A DNA stretch of 64,000 bases from Planctomycetota bacterium (lineage in GTDB: Bacteria; Planctomycetota; Planctomycetia; Gemmatales; Gemmataceae): positions 1 to 64,000 of the forward strand of contig RFZJ01000001.1 of NCBI GenBank assembly GCA_009920765.1, in the 5' to 3' direction. The notes beneath the pieces are model-generated. The model did no database searches. It saw only the letters and a list, made by a program, of their open reading frames with translations, and was not told where the DNA came from. Position 1 is the first letter of the stretch. The number at the start of each line of letters is the position of its first letter. The position numbers and the translations under genes were made by a program. Shown here piece by piece: positions 1 through 8,354 of this stretch.

Positions 1-484
1 GATCGGGTGCAACGCCCAAGGTTCCAATAAAAGGAGTAATGGGCCAGGAAATTTTATCGTTGAAATGAAGGGTTCCATCCTTGGTTGTGCCACTTGGGCC
101 AACTGAGTGTTTAAAAACCATGGTGGTGTATTCGCTCGAAAGTTCTGGCCATCGGGTAGATTCTCCCAAAGGCCCCCTTCTTGGCCCTACCGCAACCCAT
201 GAGGTTTTTTCAACTTCGATTTCATGAATATTTACAACAAGAGTATCCCCGCGCTCCAATCCCTCAATAAAAACCGGGCCCGCAATCGGGTTTGCAAGAG
301 GTGGAACCCGATCAAATCCAGGACGATTTCCAGGAATAGCCTTATCCGCAGAGCTTTTAAAAAAACCACTGCCAGCATCCCAAGTTTCAATTTCCATTCT
401 CTCGCCCGGCTTTACATGGACAAGCGGCTTATCATTGTAATCGAATGCAAATTTCCGGGCATCATCGCGAATGATCTTCTTCAT
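1..484 (-). CDS. Acetamidase/formamidase family protein, partial
   Basis: The first 161 codons of a minus-strand gene whose 3' end lies outside the window. The translation starts MKKIIRDDARKFAFD and carries NPIAGPVFIEG and GDTLVVNIHEIE, the N-terminal beta-sandwich signature of the FmdA/AmdA family, which hydrolyses short-chain amides to ammonia and the carboxylic acid. An AAGG stretch sits about 8 bases before the ATG. It follows the DUF1501 gene by 29 bases on the same strand, so it is probably the last gene of the cytochrome/DUF1549-DUF1501 operon. No signal peptide is visible, so the product should be cytoplasmic, unlike its two exported neighbours. The family call is firm. The substrate is unknown, and the catalytic residues in the missing part cannot be checked. 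Confidence 0.85.
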   Translation of the reverse strand, partial: MKKIIRDDARKFAFDYNDKPLVHVKPGERMEIETWDAGSGFFKSSADKAIPGNRPGFDRVPPLANPIAGPVFIEGLERGDTLVVNIHEIEVEKTSWVAVGPRRGPLGESTRWPELSSEYTTMVFKHSVGPSGTTKDGTLHFNDKISWPITPFIGTLGVAPD

Positions 485-513
485 GTTCAACCTTAAATAG
501 TTAGTGCCATTTC

Positions 514-2019
514 TTATGCAAGCAGCTTTTTTACAACCTTGCCTGCAACATCGGTTAATCGAAAATCCCTGCCTTGAAATTTATACGACAACTTCAAGTG
601 ATCCATACCAAAAAGGTGCAGTAAAGTGGCATGAAAATCATTAATATGAATGGGATCTTCGTCAATATTCCAGCCTAGTTCATCAGTTTTACCAATAACC
701 TGCCCACCCTTTATACCACCACCCGCCATCCAAATACTAAAGGCAAAAGGGTGATGATCGCGCCCGGTGACATTAGCCGAGCCACCCCGGTTTTCGCCCA
801 ATGGAGTCCGCCCGAATTCTGACAACCATATCACCAAAGTTGAATCCAAAAGGCCTCGCTGCTTTAAATCCTTGATCAATGCCGCAACAGGTTGATCTGC
901 CATCAAACAATTTTGTTTCAACTCAGCATCAAGATTACTGTGATGATCCCAGGATGCGTGGAACAGGCTTACAAAACGAACCCCGCGCTCTACCAACCTT
1001 CGAGCCAAAAGACAGTTGCTTGCAAAGGAATGAAACTGGCCTTTACCCCCACCCCTGCTTGCCTTGATTTCCGGCTCATTACGATCAAGCCCATAAGCAT
1101 CGAGAGTCTGTTTTGTTTCGCTTTTCAAATCGATCAATTCAGGAGCCGCAGATTGCATACGAAACGCAAGTTCATAACTGGCAATGCGGCTGTTGATTTC
1201 GGGATCCCCAACCATTTCATTTCGTAGGGCGTTAAGGTTTTTTATGCCCTCGATGCTTGCTTGTTGAATGCTTTTGTCGAAACCTGAGGGGTTATTCAAA
1301 TTCAGAACAGGCTCTCCCTGATTACGAAAAAGCACACCCGCATAGGGAGTGGGCAAAAAACCACTTGACCAGTTGGAAGTGCCTCCACTGGTTCCCCTGC
1401 CCGCACTCAACACCACATAGCCCGGTAAATTCTGCGAAGGGCTGCCCAACCCATAATTCACCCAACTGCCCATGCTGGGCCTGCCAAAATTGGGGGTGCC
1501 TGTATTCATCATCAATTGACCCGGATGATGATTAAATGCTTCGGTATGCATGGAACGAACCAAGGCGATATCATCGGCACAAGTGGCAATATGGGGCAGA
1601 AAATCACTCAATTCCATACCACATTCACCATGCTTTGCAAACTTTCTTGGAGACCCCAAAATCCGAGCCCCTTCCTTTTGAATGAATGCAAACCGAACAT
1701 TCTTAGTCATGGATTCAGGCAACTTTTGACCGTTTAATTCCTTTAGCTTTGGCTTGGGATCAAACAAATCCATCTGGCTGGGGGCACCCTCAAGATAAAT
1801 ACAGATCGCTGATTTCGCCTTGGGGGCAAAATGGGGCGCTCTGATTGCAAAGGGGGATAGATCCTGACTCGATGCCTGCACTTTGTTTTCTGCCAACAGG
1901 CTGGCTGCTGCAAGCAATCCCAACCCGCTTGCCTGATTGGTAAGAAAAGATCTTCTACCCTGCAGGCAGTATTCATCAAATAATTTTTTAGATCGACTCA
2001 TCACGGCTTCGTCCTTCAT
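514..2019 (-). CDS. DUF1501 family protein, Tat-exported
   Basis: A 501-residue planctomycete DUF1501 protein, related to the alkaline phosphatase/sulfatase fold. A twin-arginine export signal lies near residue 22 (GRRSFL followed by a hydrophobic Ala/Leu stretch). Family landmarks in order are YLEGAPSQMDLFDPKP, HHPGQLMMNTG, LLARRLVERGVRFV, SEFGRTP and GRDHHPFAFSIWMAGGG. The gene begins 5 bases after the stop of the cytochrome/DUF1549 gene, an arrangement typical of planctomycetes. A second possible start 6 codons in (2001) has an AAGGA before it and may be the true start. The biochemical role of DUF1501 proteins is not established. The pairing suggests the two proteins act together outside the cytoplasmic membrane. 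Confidence 0.93.
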   Translation of the reverse strand: MKDEAVMSRSKKLFDEYCLQGRRSFLTNQASGLGLLAAASLLAENKVQASSQDLSPFAIRAPHFAPKAKSAICIYLEGAPSQMDLFDPKPKLKELNGQKLPESMTKNVRFAFIQKEGARILGSPRKFAKHGECGMELSDFLPHIATCADDIALVRSMHTEAFNHHPGQLMMNTGTPNFGRPSMGSWVNYGLGSPSQNLPGYVVLSAGRGTSGGTSNWSSGFLPTPYAGVLFRNQGEPVLNLNNPSGFDKSIQQASIEGIKNLNALRNEMVGDPEINSRIASYELAFRMQSAAPELIDLKSETKQTLDAYGLDRNEPEIKASRGGGKGQFHSFASNCLLARRLVERGVRFVSLFHASWDHHSNLDAELKQNCLMADQPVAALIKDLKQRGLLDSTLVIWLSEFGRTPLGENRGGSANVTGRDHHPFAFSIWMAGGGIKGGQVIGKTDELGWNIDEDPIHINDFHATLLHLFGMDHLKLSYKFQGRDFRLTDVAGKVVKKLLA

Positions 2020-2024
2020 CTGGA

Positions 2025-4523
2025 TTAATCCCGAACAATAATTTCGTCAAGGTTTAAAAGCACCCGGGCAAAAGCAACCCAAGCCGCACTTAAAGCTACA
2101 TCACCTTTCATATCCGTACCGTTTCCCATAACCTGCCTTGCTTGATCAACATTGGACTCATAATGCCTTTTGAATTCGTCAAAAATACTTTTCATTTGCG
2201 CCGTTTCACGCTCGCTGGGAAATCTCGACAAACAATTCACAAAGGCACTTCGAATATTCACCTCAATGGGAAGCCCGGCATTCGCCAGGCTTAATCCAAG
2301 AGATTTGGAGCATTCATAAAATGCAACATCGTTCATCAATGCAAGGGCCTGAAGGGGCGTATTGGAACGCTCCCTGCGCACGCAGGCGAGGTTGGAATCT
2401 GGCGCATCGAAAAGCATAAGGGTGGGATAGGGACTTGTTCGCTGAAACCAAATATACACACCTCTGCGGTACCGATCCAAGCCTTTACTTTCATTCCATT
2501 TAACAGCATTTGCATAGGTTAATTCGGAAATGCCAGGCGGTTGCGGAGGCTTGACACTTTGCCCACCAATCCGTTGATCAACCAAGCCACTTACGGAAAG
2601 AAAAACGTCCCGGACCCCTTCTGCATCAAGCCTTACCCGTGACTGCCTTGAAAGAAAAACATTATAGGGATCCTTCTTGAAATTCGCAGGCTCAACAACC
2701 GATGACTGCCTATATACAGCAGATGTCACAATCAACCGGTGCAGGGATTTCAAGCTCCAATTGTTATCGCCCAGTGTGAATGCGAGGTAATCAAGCAATT
2801 GCGGGTTGGAAGGTTTTTCCCCCTGGGTACCGAAATCTTCCAATGTGGCTACAATACCTCTGCCAAAAAACTTATGCCAAACCCAATTTGCAATAACCCT
2901 TCGCGTAAGGGGATTTTCCTTATCGGTAATCCATTGGGCCAAGTCTAACCTGCCAAGCTTTTCCTTAACCAAAGGTGCGGGAAGGACGGCTGGTGTTTCA
3001 GGATCAACCTCCACCCCTTTGCGTAAAAAATCCCCGCGAATATGAATGTTGGTTTTTCTTTCTTTACCCAGCGCCATGGCCTGCGCCATGGTTGGTACAG
3101 GCGCAGCTTTTTCGAGATCTGCAATTTGCTTTTGAAAAGCTTTGGTTTTTTCATCCAAAGAAACCCTATGATTTACAAGTTCATTTTTTTGAACCTCTGT
3201 ACGCTTGGAAGCCTCAATTACCAATACAGGTTTTAATTTTGCAGGGAGCGCATCCGGTTTTAATTTTGATGCCCAGTCATCTATATCTTTCCCTAAGTCT
3301 TTTTTTCTCAAGTCCAAAGACTGTTTAACCTGAGCAATTTTTGATTGATGCTCCTTCAGTTTCTGGGCATACAAGTCTTGTTCACCTGGAAGCGGTGCGG
3401 CTGGAATGTTTACTTCCGTATCGCTGTTGAAAAATGCAAAGAATTGATAATATTCGCGCTGGCTGATAGGGTCATATTTATGGTCATGGCATTGGGCACA
3501 CCCCAAAGTCAACCCAAGAAAAACCTTTGCTGTAGTGTTAGCCCTATCAACTACAGCCTCTACCCGGAATTGCTCCTGATCCACTCCGCCCTCTTTATTC
3601 GTGAGTGTGTTTCTATGAAAACCAGTGGCAGCTTTTTGATCTGCAGAAGCATTCTTCAACAAGTCACCTGCAATTTGCTCGATCGTAAACTGATCGAAAG
3701 GCATATCTGCATTCAACGCATCAATCACCCACTGCCTATAACGCCATGCAAAGGGCCTGCCAGTATCTTTTTCATAACCATCGCTATCAGCGTACCGGGC
3801 TAGATCGAGCCAGAATCTACCCCATTTTTCCCCATACCTAGGAGATGCCAGAGCCCTATCCACAGCCCGTTCATAAGCACCGGGAAGCTTGTCATTCAAA
3901 AAAGCATCGACTTCAACATGATTAGGAGGAATACCGGTGAGATCTAAATAAACACGCCTCAACAAAGCAAGAGGGTCAGCCTCTTTGGCAGGACTCAATC
4001 CTTCTTTACGCATTTGCTCATAGATAAAAATGTCTAAGGGCGTTCTGGCCCAGGCAGAAGAATTATCAGTAGAAATGATAGGTTTTACAATCGGCTGAAA
4101 AGACCAATGCGTGCTGCGTGTTTTTTTTTCGACCGGCCCCACAGCCAAATCTTGTTTTGAAATAAACGCTCCCTGATCAATCCATGTTGCAATCAAGACC
4201 GTTTGTTCCTTAGAAATCAAAGTTTTTGGCTCTGGGGGCATCCTGGTTTCAGGATCTTTCCCCTCAACCGCATGAACAATTTTACTTTCCTTGGATTTAC
4301 CGGGAATCAATATCGGGCCACTATTCCCACCCTTTAAAATCGCAGCGCCAGCATCCAGCCTTAACCCACCCTTTTGTTTTTCAATCCCATGGCAAGAAAT
4401 ACAATTTTTCATCAAAATAGGCTTGATCTGCGTAGCATAATCAACCTTGGCTGGCTCAAAAGCATATATTTGTGATGCAAAACAAAAAGCTGCGCACATC
4501 AAAAGTTTTTGTTTAATATCCAT
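2025..4523 (-). CDS. Planctomycete cytochrome c / DUF1549 / DUF1553 protein
   Basis: An 832-residue exported protein. Residues 1-21 form a signal peptide. A PSCyt1 cytochrome c domain follows, with a haem site at C41-x-x-C44-H45 and a likely axial methionine in RMPPEP (M95). DUF1549 spans about 160-365 and contains a second CxxCH (C342-C345-H346 in CAQCHDHKYDP). DUF1553 spans roughly 525-790, with NPLTRRVIANWVWHKFFGRG and a C-terminal region containing ERSNTPLQALALMND. The family is almost confined to Planctomycetes and some Verrucomicrobia. Its activity is unproven, but covalent haem implies periplasmic electron transfer. It is first in an operon with the DUF1501 gene. The pair at 8342-9949 lacks the N-terminal cytochrome domain. 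Confidence 0.95.
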   Translation of the reverse strand: MDIKQKLLMCAAFCFASQIYAFEPAKVDYATQIKPILMKNCISCHGIEKQKGGLRLDAGAAILKGGNSGPILIPGKSKESKIVHAVEGKDPETRMPPEPKTLISKEQTVLIATWIDQGAFISKQDLAVGPVEKKTRSTHWSFQPIVKPIISTDNSSAWARTPLDIFIYEQMRKEGLSPAKEADPLALLRRVYLDLTGIPPNHVEVDAFLNDKLPGAYERAVDRALASPRYGEKWGRFWLDLARYADSDGYEKDTGRPFAWRYRQWVIDALNADMPFDQFTIEQIAGDLLKNASADQKAATGFHRNTLTNKEGGVDQEQFRVEAVVDRANTTAKVFLGLTLGCAQCHDHKYDPISQREYYQFFAFFNSDTEVNIPAAPLPGEQDLYAQKLKEHQSKIAQVKQSLDLRKKDLGKDIDDWASKLKPDALPAKLKPVLVIEASKRTEVQKNELVNHRVSLDEKTKAFQKQIADLEKAAPVPTMAQAMALGKERKTNIHIRGDFLRKGVEVDPETPAVLPAPLVKEKLGRLDLAQWITDKENPLTRRVIANWVWHKFFGRGIVATLEDFGTQGEKPSNPQLLDYLAFTLGDNNWSLKSLHRLIVTSAVYRQSSVVEPANFKKDPYNVFLSRQSRVRLDAEGVRDVFLSVSGLVDQRIGGQSVKPPQPPGISELTYANAVKWNESKGLDRYRRGVYIWFQRTSPYPTLMLFDAPDSNLACVRRERSNTPLQALALMNDVAFYECSKSLGLSLANAGLPIEVNIRSAFVNCLSRFPSERETAQMKSIFDEFKRHYESNVDQARQVMGNGTDMKGDVALSAAWVAFARVLLNLDEIIVRD

Positions 4524-4667
4524 AAAAACCCGGTAAAAGAATCAGAGAACAAAACATGTTCAGAAGAATAAGGAATCACTCGCATTGTCTCAAATAAAAC
4601 ACTGCTTTTCAACTTGAAACACTTATTAACGGAAGGAAGATCGTATTAAAATGAAGAGCGTAAAGTG

Positions 4668-5123
4668 CTAGGCAAGCTTAAGATTTTTTTTTGTCTTCAA
4701 AAACCAGTTACCAAAGAATCCCGTTTCAATTTCAAACCCATTATCCTCAATCAACGCAATGATCATTTCTTGAGCATTCTGTTTCTGCAAATAGCCTTTG
4801 GATTTGGAAAGAAGACTTGTAGTAAGTTCAAGAAAGAACTTTTCAGTTAGACCATTACCACCTTTAGCAAAGATTTTAATTTGCTCCAAAAGATCTTCCA
4901 GCAAATGGCTTTCCATGATGTAGTGGCTTTGGCCACAGACTTCGAGAAGGATCTGGTGGCCTTGGTCAAGCATCAAGCCTTTTTGCAAAGCAAATTGAAG
5001 GATTTCCCGTTCTTCACTCCTGTCGATGTAAGAATCGGATTTCCCCCGCTGCCTGATGGCATCGATCAAATCATTTTTAATCAAATCACAAGGGGAATGC
5101 ATAAATACACACCTGAACAACAT
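4668..5123 (-). CDS. Hypothetical protein
   Basis: A 151-codon reading frame with no family I recognise. The product is predicted mostly alpha-helical and acidic to neutral, with no signal peptide or membrane segment. It looks coding: the C-terminal half has regular amphipathic helices (HLLEDLLEQIKIF, AQEMIIALIEDNGFEI). Two starts are possible. The first ATG (5123) has TTAGG just upstream. The ATG 7 codons in (5102, MHSPCDLI) has AGGTG at good spacing and may be preferred. The gene sits alone between the terminator of the thioredoxin-like gene and the cytochrome operon. No function is assigned. Confidence 0.6.
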   Translation of the reverse strand: MLFRCVFMHSPCDLIKNDLIDAIRQRGKSDSYIDRSEEREILQFALQKGLMLDQGHQILLEVCGQSHYIMESHLLEDLLEQIKIFAKGGNGLTEKFFLELTTSLLSKSKGYLQKQNAQEMIIALIEDNGFEIETGFFGNWFLKTKKNLKLA

Positions 5124-5174
5124 TAAACCTAAGATTAATTCGTAAAAGAATGAGAATTATTATCGAAATAAAAT

Positions 5175-5207
5175 AAAAAAAACGCCGTTACCACAAAGAT
5201 AACGGCG
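5175..5207 (-). terminator. Rho-independent terminator of the thioredoxin-like gene
   Basis: A perfect 8-bp inverted repeat, CGCCGTTA (5183-5190) and TAACGGCG (5200-5207), with a 9-base loop. Read on the minus strand it is followed by a run of eight T (5182-5175). It lies 35 bases past the stop of the TGA-interrupted gene, so that gene has a proper transcription end. Confidence 0.9.
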
Positions 5208-5242
5208 CAAGTCTGGTTAATTATTCAACTTAAAGCCCTAGA

Positions 5243-5821
5243 TTACTTCTTTTCATCTTTTTCGAGGATCTTGGGGATGTCCTTAACGATGGCTTCAACA
5301 GCCTTCTCATTCAGTTCACCCTTACGAAAAACATGGTTGGCCTTTACAGTTTTTTTGTTGTAAAGAACCACGGTAACTTCGGCATCCTTGGCAATGTTGT
5401 AACCTTGTGGGCCAGCAGCATTATCAATGGCAAGAACAAGAGACTTAATATTTTCTTTTTTGGCGTACTCTGGCAAAGAAGTTTCCATTTTCTTTGCGTC
5501 GTCTTCATTAGCGAGGAAAACAACAAAGCTACCCATTTTGGCAGAAGAGTTTTCTTTAGTTGCTGCATCAATTTTTTTGACCAAACTGGTCAGGGAGCTA
5601 TCAATATTACGTGCGAATATCATAGCTACCGGGTTGCCACCATTAACTCAGACAAGGCACTGGGGTTTACCAGCAGCAGAACCAGTCACATTCAACGGAT
5701 GGAAAGGACTGATTTTTTTGCTGCCAACCTCAGGCCCAGATTTAAGAGGCTCTGCTGCGTACACACCGCTTATAGCGATTGCAAGCACCATGCCAGCTAC
5801 CATTGGACCACGGAAATTCAT
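5243..5821 (-). CDS. Secreted thioredoxin-like protein with in-frame TGA: candidate CxxU selenoprotein
   Basis: The frame runs 192 codons from ATG 5821 to the stop at 5243, broken once by TGA at 5648-5650 (codon 58). Before the TGA are a signal peptide (MNFRGPMVAGMVLAIAISG, cleavage near VYA-AE, residue 22), a linker and C55-L-V. After it come VNGGNPVAMIFAR and an alpha/beta body ending in KIPKILEKDEKK-like helices (C-terminus DIPKILEKDEKK). Related secreted planctomycete proteins, as I recall them, have Cys-x-x-Cys then x-(N/Y)-G and P-V-(A/V)-M-V-F-(A/T)-R here, so the TGA replaces the second redox cysteine. The only good Shine-Dalgarno (5830-5834) precedes the upstream ATG. The ATG after the TGA (5623) has none and would lose the signal peptide and active site. 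The likeliest reading is selenocysteine insertion. A nonsense mutation or sequencing error at that one base is the alternative. selA, selB and tRNA-Sec are not in the window. Confidence 0.7.
5597..5626 (-). promoter_or_regulatory. SECIS-like hairpin downstream of the in-frame TGA
   Basis: In the mRNA, GCUAU (5626-5622) pairs with AUAGC (5601-5597). A G-U pair (5621/5603) and five A-U pairs (5620-5616 with 5608-5604) follow, with one bulged G (5602) on the 3' side. The 7-base loop, CGCACGU (5615-5609), starts 33 bases after the UGA and has G as its second base. This fits the bacterial SECIS rules as I recall them: loop 3-14 nt, a G in its first two positions, upper stem 4-16 bp, loop 16-37 nt from UGA. 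The upper stem is all A-U, so stability is uncertain. Confidence 0.45.
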
Positions 5822-6163
5822 AACTATATCTCCTAAATATAATCAAACACGGATCAATGTAAAACCAGACTTAAATATAAAACTATCGCAGGGAGAGTTC
5901 CACCGCAAACATTAAATTTGATAATTTTCAAAAAAAAATAGCACCTTACAAAGTCTTTAATTAAACAAAATTCCAAAATATTTTCCCTCGATTTCCAGCA
6001 AAAAAAGGCCTTTCTATAAAAAACAACCATCTTTTTAAATTTTCTTCTGGATTTCCAGCTGCAAGGTCACCATAATTCTTTCTTCTTCGTGTTGGTCATT
6101 GGATGCAGGTTGATGGATTACTGCCTGCTTTACTTTTTGCCAGTTATGGAAAGGATTCCTGTT
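5822..6163. other. AT-rich divergent intergenic region
   Basis: About 340 bases separate the divergent thioredoxin-like and amidotransferase-like genes, the only gap above 300 bases in the window. It is AT-rich with several A-runs (for example near 5930 and 6000). It must hold both promoters, but I cannot fix either one. No RNA gene, repeat or small coding frame is convincing here. Confidence 0.5.
5830..5834 (-). promoter_or_regulatory. Ribosome binding site deciding the start of the TGA-containing gene
   Basis: AGGAG on the minus strand, 8 bases upstream of ATG 5819-5821. It places translation initiation before the signal peptide and therefore before the in-frame TGA. No comparable site precedes the ATG at 5623. 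Confidence 0.8.
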
Positions 6164-6886
6164 ATGAGTCAGATTAAGCCTGTTCCCGCCAACCTAACAA
6201 AAATCGGCATTTACGGCGTTGATCGCCACCCTCTCGACAAAAAGCACGGCTGCGGTCTTTGGGATGCGGGTGTTACTGCATGCCTTAAAGCTTCTGATGC
6301 AGATCCGGTTCTTCTCCCTTTTGATGCCAAAGGCAAATGGAAAGACAGACTCGCAGAAGTTGAGGGAGTCGTGGTTTCAGGTTTTGATGGACTCGAACAA
6401 CTGCCGGAAGAAGTTCTGGAACTTTGCGCCTACTGCAAACAAAACGAATTCCCAATTCTTGGCATTGATCACGGTATGCATGCTTTGAATGTTGCCCTCG
6501 CTGGTACGGTTTTTGAAGACCTTTCCAGGCAACTTCCTGAAGCTCTCCAACACAAACATCCGCCTGAAAGAGGCTTGCGTCACGCCATCCTTGTTCAGCC
6601 CGATAGTAGAATGGCTGAAATTTACGGCGAAGGCGAAATCGTTGTAAACAGTGAACATAGAAAAGGGATCCAAAAGCTTGGCAAGGGCTTAAAAATCACC
6701 GCCACCGCACTGGATGGCGTTGTCGAGGGAATCGAATCCAACTCTGATGATTGGTACGCAGTTGGGGTGCAATGGCACCCAGGCTCGGGCACTGCATCAG
6801 GGCTTGATATCCAAGTCTTCCGAGGTCTTGTTGATGCCGCCAGGGAAAGGTCGGCAAGCAAGGTTATGGTTAAGCTTGCAGCTTGA
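6164..6886 (+). CDS. Class I glutamine amidotransferase-like protein (peptidase C26 fold), catalytic residues lost
   Basis: A 240-residue cytoplasmic protein. The ATG at 6164 is chosen because AAGGA lies 8 bases before it. The order of motifs follows gamma-glutamyl-GABA hydrolase/PuuD relatives: GVVVSGFDGLEQL, GIDHGMHALNVALAGTVFEDL-type elbow (residues 100-120), VNSEHRKGI and GVQWHPG. In active members the elbow reads GxCxG and the last motif HPE. Here the nucleophile Cys is Asp102 and the Glu is Gly207, while His205 remains. It should therefore not hydrolyse glutamine, and may be a binding or regulatory protein. It is transcribed divergently from the TGA-containing gene and has no partner downstream. 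The fold is clear; the function is unknown. Confidence 0.8.
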   Translation: MSQIKPVPANLTKIGIYGVDRHPLDKKHGCGLWDAGVTACLKASDADPVLLPFDAKGKWKDRLAEVEGVVVSGFDGLEQLPEEVLELCAYCKQNEFPILGIDHGMHALNVALAGTVFEDLSRQLPEALQHKHPPERGLRHAILVQPDSRMAEIYGEGEIVVNSEHRKGIQKLGKGLKITATALDGVVEGIESNSDDWYAVGVQWHPGSGTASGLDIQVFRGLVDAARERSASKVMVKLAA

Positions 6887-7076
6887 TCATTTGCCAAACC
6901 GAGCATGATGCTCTTTTGCAAAGATGGGGAGTGGCAATTAATATTTGCTCCTCCCCAGTCTTGTTTAATAATCTAAAAATCAATGGTGCCAGACTTTTCT
7001 TTTGTTCTTCTCGTCCCTTACGCAACTGGTTCTGGCTGTATTTTCCAGGCATCACACATCCGGCTATGATTAAGCT

Positions 7077-8354
7077 TTAAGTTTCCAGTAATTCTCGTAC
7101 AGGCTTGCCTTCGCTGAACTTTACAGTGCGGCCTATCGGGGTTTGATTTAGCTTCTCATAATCGATGCCAAGAGCATTGAAAACCGTGGCATGAAGATCG
7201 GGCACTCGTACAGGGCTTTTCACTTCCGTTTTTCCTTCGGGATCAGTTTCACCGATTACTCGCCCGCCATATATACCACCACCCGCCAAAGCAATGCTGA
7301 ATCCGCTGGGCCAATGATCCCTTCCCCCTGCAGGATTGATTGAAGGTGTACGCCCGAACTCGCCCATACAAAGCACCAGCGTTTTATCCAACATATTGCG
7401 CTGGCGAAGATCACGAATAAGGCCACTAAATGCAGGATCAAGTGTCTTTAAGTTCGTCTTACAAAATTGATGATTATTAGCGTGAGTATCCCAACCATTA
7501 AGGGTGACTTCCACACATCGCACCCCTGATTCAACCAGCCTTCGTGCAGCAAGGCATCCCCTTCCAAAAGGCGTATTGCCATACATATCTTGAACAGATT
7601 GCGGCTCAAGCAAAACATTAAAAGCTTTTAGTTGCTCGGATGTCATCATCTTGAGTGCGGCGTTCGTGGTATTTTTATGCTGGGTTTCCTCAACTCTTTT
7701 GCTTCGTCCCTTAGCAAATGCCTGCTCCACTATTTCAAGACTTTTAAGCCTGCTCTTTTCCCGATTGGAATCCACATTAGTTCGGGCGTCGGGTACCGGG
7801 CCCGCTGGATCGGTCATCTGAAACGCATCATACTTGTCACCCAAGTAACCGCCCCGAGCTGGCCATTGCGATGATAATATACTCACATGCCGTGGGATTT
7901 CCGCTTTGCCTATGCTTAATTCATGACATGCAACTGCGCCAATGGAAGGATGAATCACTGTGGGATCAGGGCGAAACCCGGTCTTCAATGTGTAGCTACC
8001 GCGTTCATGATCGCCTTCCTTGCTTATCATGGAACGGATCAACGAAACCGAACCCATCTCTTCCGCTAATCGCTCAAATCCACTTGCAAGATAAATGCCC
8101 TTTACTGCCGTGGCGATTTTAGTTGTCCCCCCTGCGATAGTTGAATCAGCATGCGGATCAAAAGTTTCGAGTTGGCTTGGCCCGCCCTGCAACCACAGCA
8201 CGATAACCGCTTGTGCGTTTTTTTTTGGGGGGAGCGCACCAGGGGCTTCGCCATCCGCTGCACGAGCAAGCCATTGGCCCACGGGTGTCAGCCAGGAAGC
8301 ACCAGCGAGGGTTGCAGTGGTTTTTAAAAAAGGCCTGCGCCCTAATGGTTCCAT
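7077..8354 (-). CDS. DUF1501 family protein, Tat-exported
   Basis: A 425-residue DUF1501 protein with a twin-arginine signal right at the N-terminus (GRRPFLKTTATLAGASWL, residues 5-22). Family motifs present are VLWLQGGPSQLETFDPH, RGCLAARRLVESGVRCVEV, GEFGRTPSINPAGGRDHW and GFSIALAGGGIYGG. Its start overlaps the end of the DUF1549/DUF1553 gene by 13 bases, so the two are translationally coupled. It is shorter than the homologue at 514-2019 and diverged from it, which suggests an old duplication with its own partner protein. The activity of this family is not known. Confidence 0.93.
   Translation of the reverse strand: MEPLGRRPFLKTTATLAGASWLTPVGQWLARAADGEAPGALPPKKNAQAVIVLWLQGGPSQLETFDPHADSTIAGGTTKIATAVKGIYLASGFERLAEEMGSVSLIRSMISKEGDHERGSYTLKTGFRPDPTVIHPSIGAVACHELSIGKAEIPRHVSILSSQWPARGGYLGDKYDAFQMTDPAGPVPDARTNVDSNREKSRLKSLEIVEQAFAKGRSKRVEETQHKNTTNAALKMMTSEQLKAFNVLLEPQSVQDMYGNTPFGRGCLAARRLVESGVRCVEVTLNGWDTHANNHQFCKTNLKTLDPAFSGLIRDLRQRNMLDKTLVLCMGEFGRTPSINPAGGRDHWPSGFSIALAGGGIYGGRVIGETDPEGKTEVKSPVRVPDLHATVFNALGIDYEKLNQTPIGRTVKFSEGKPVRELLET

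Noticed and set aside
5243-5623. A 126-residue protein starting at ATG 5623 as the complete gene
   Set aside because: No ribosome binding site precedes it, it would start inside a conserved strand, and a full signal peptide with good Shine-Dalgarno lies upstream in the same frame.
5619-5643. A different hairpin directly after the TGA, with a loop ending in GGU
   Set aside because: Its stem needs three G-U pairs and a G-G mismatch, its loop starts only 13 bases after the UGA, and the loop has no G in its first two positions. The hairpin at 5597-5626 fits better.
5648-5650. TGA as a reassigned sense codon (as in genetic code 4 or 25)
   Set aside because: Many genes here end naturally at TGA (for example 6884-6886, 21123-21125, 35227-35229), so TGA is a normal stop in this genome.
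5836-5863. Sigma-70-like promoter for the TGA-containing gene (TTTACA, 16-base spacer, TATATT, minus strand)
   Set aside because: The boxes look good, but transcription would start at or inside the Shine-Dalgarno at 5830-5834, leaving no usable leader.
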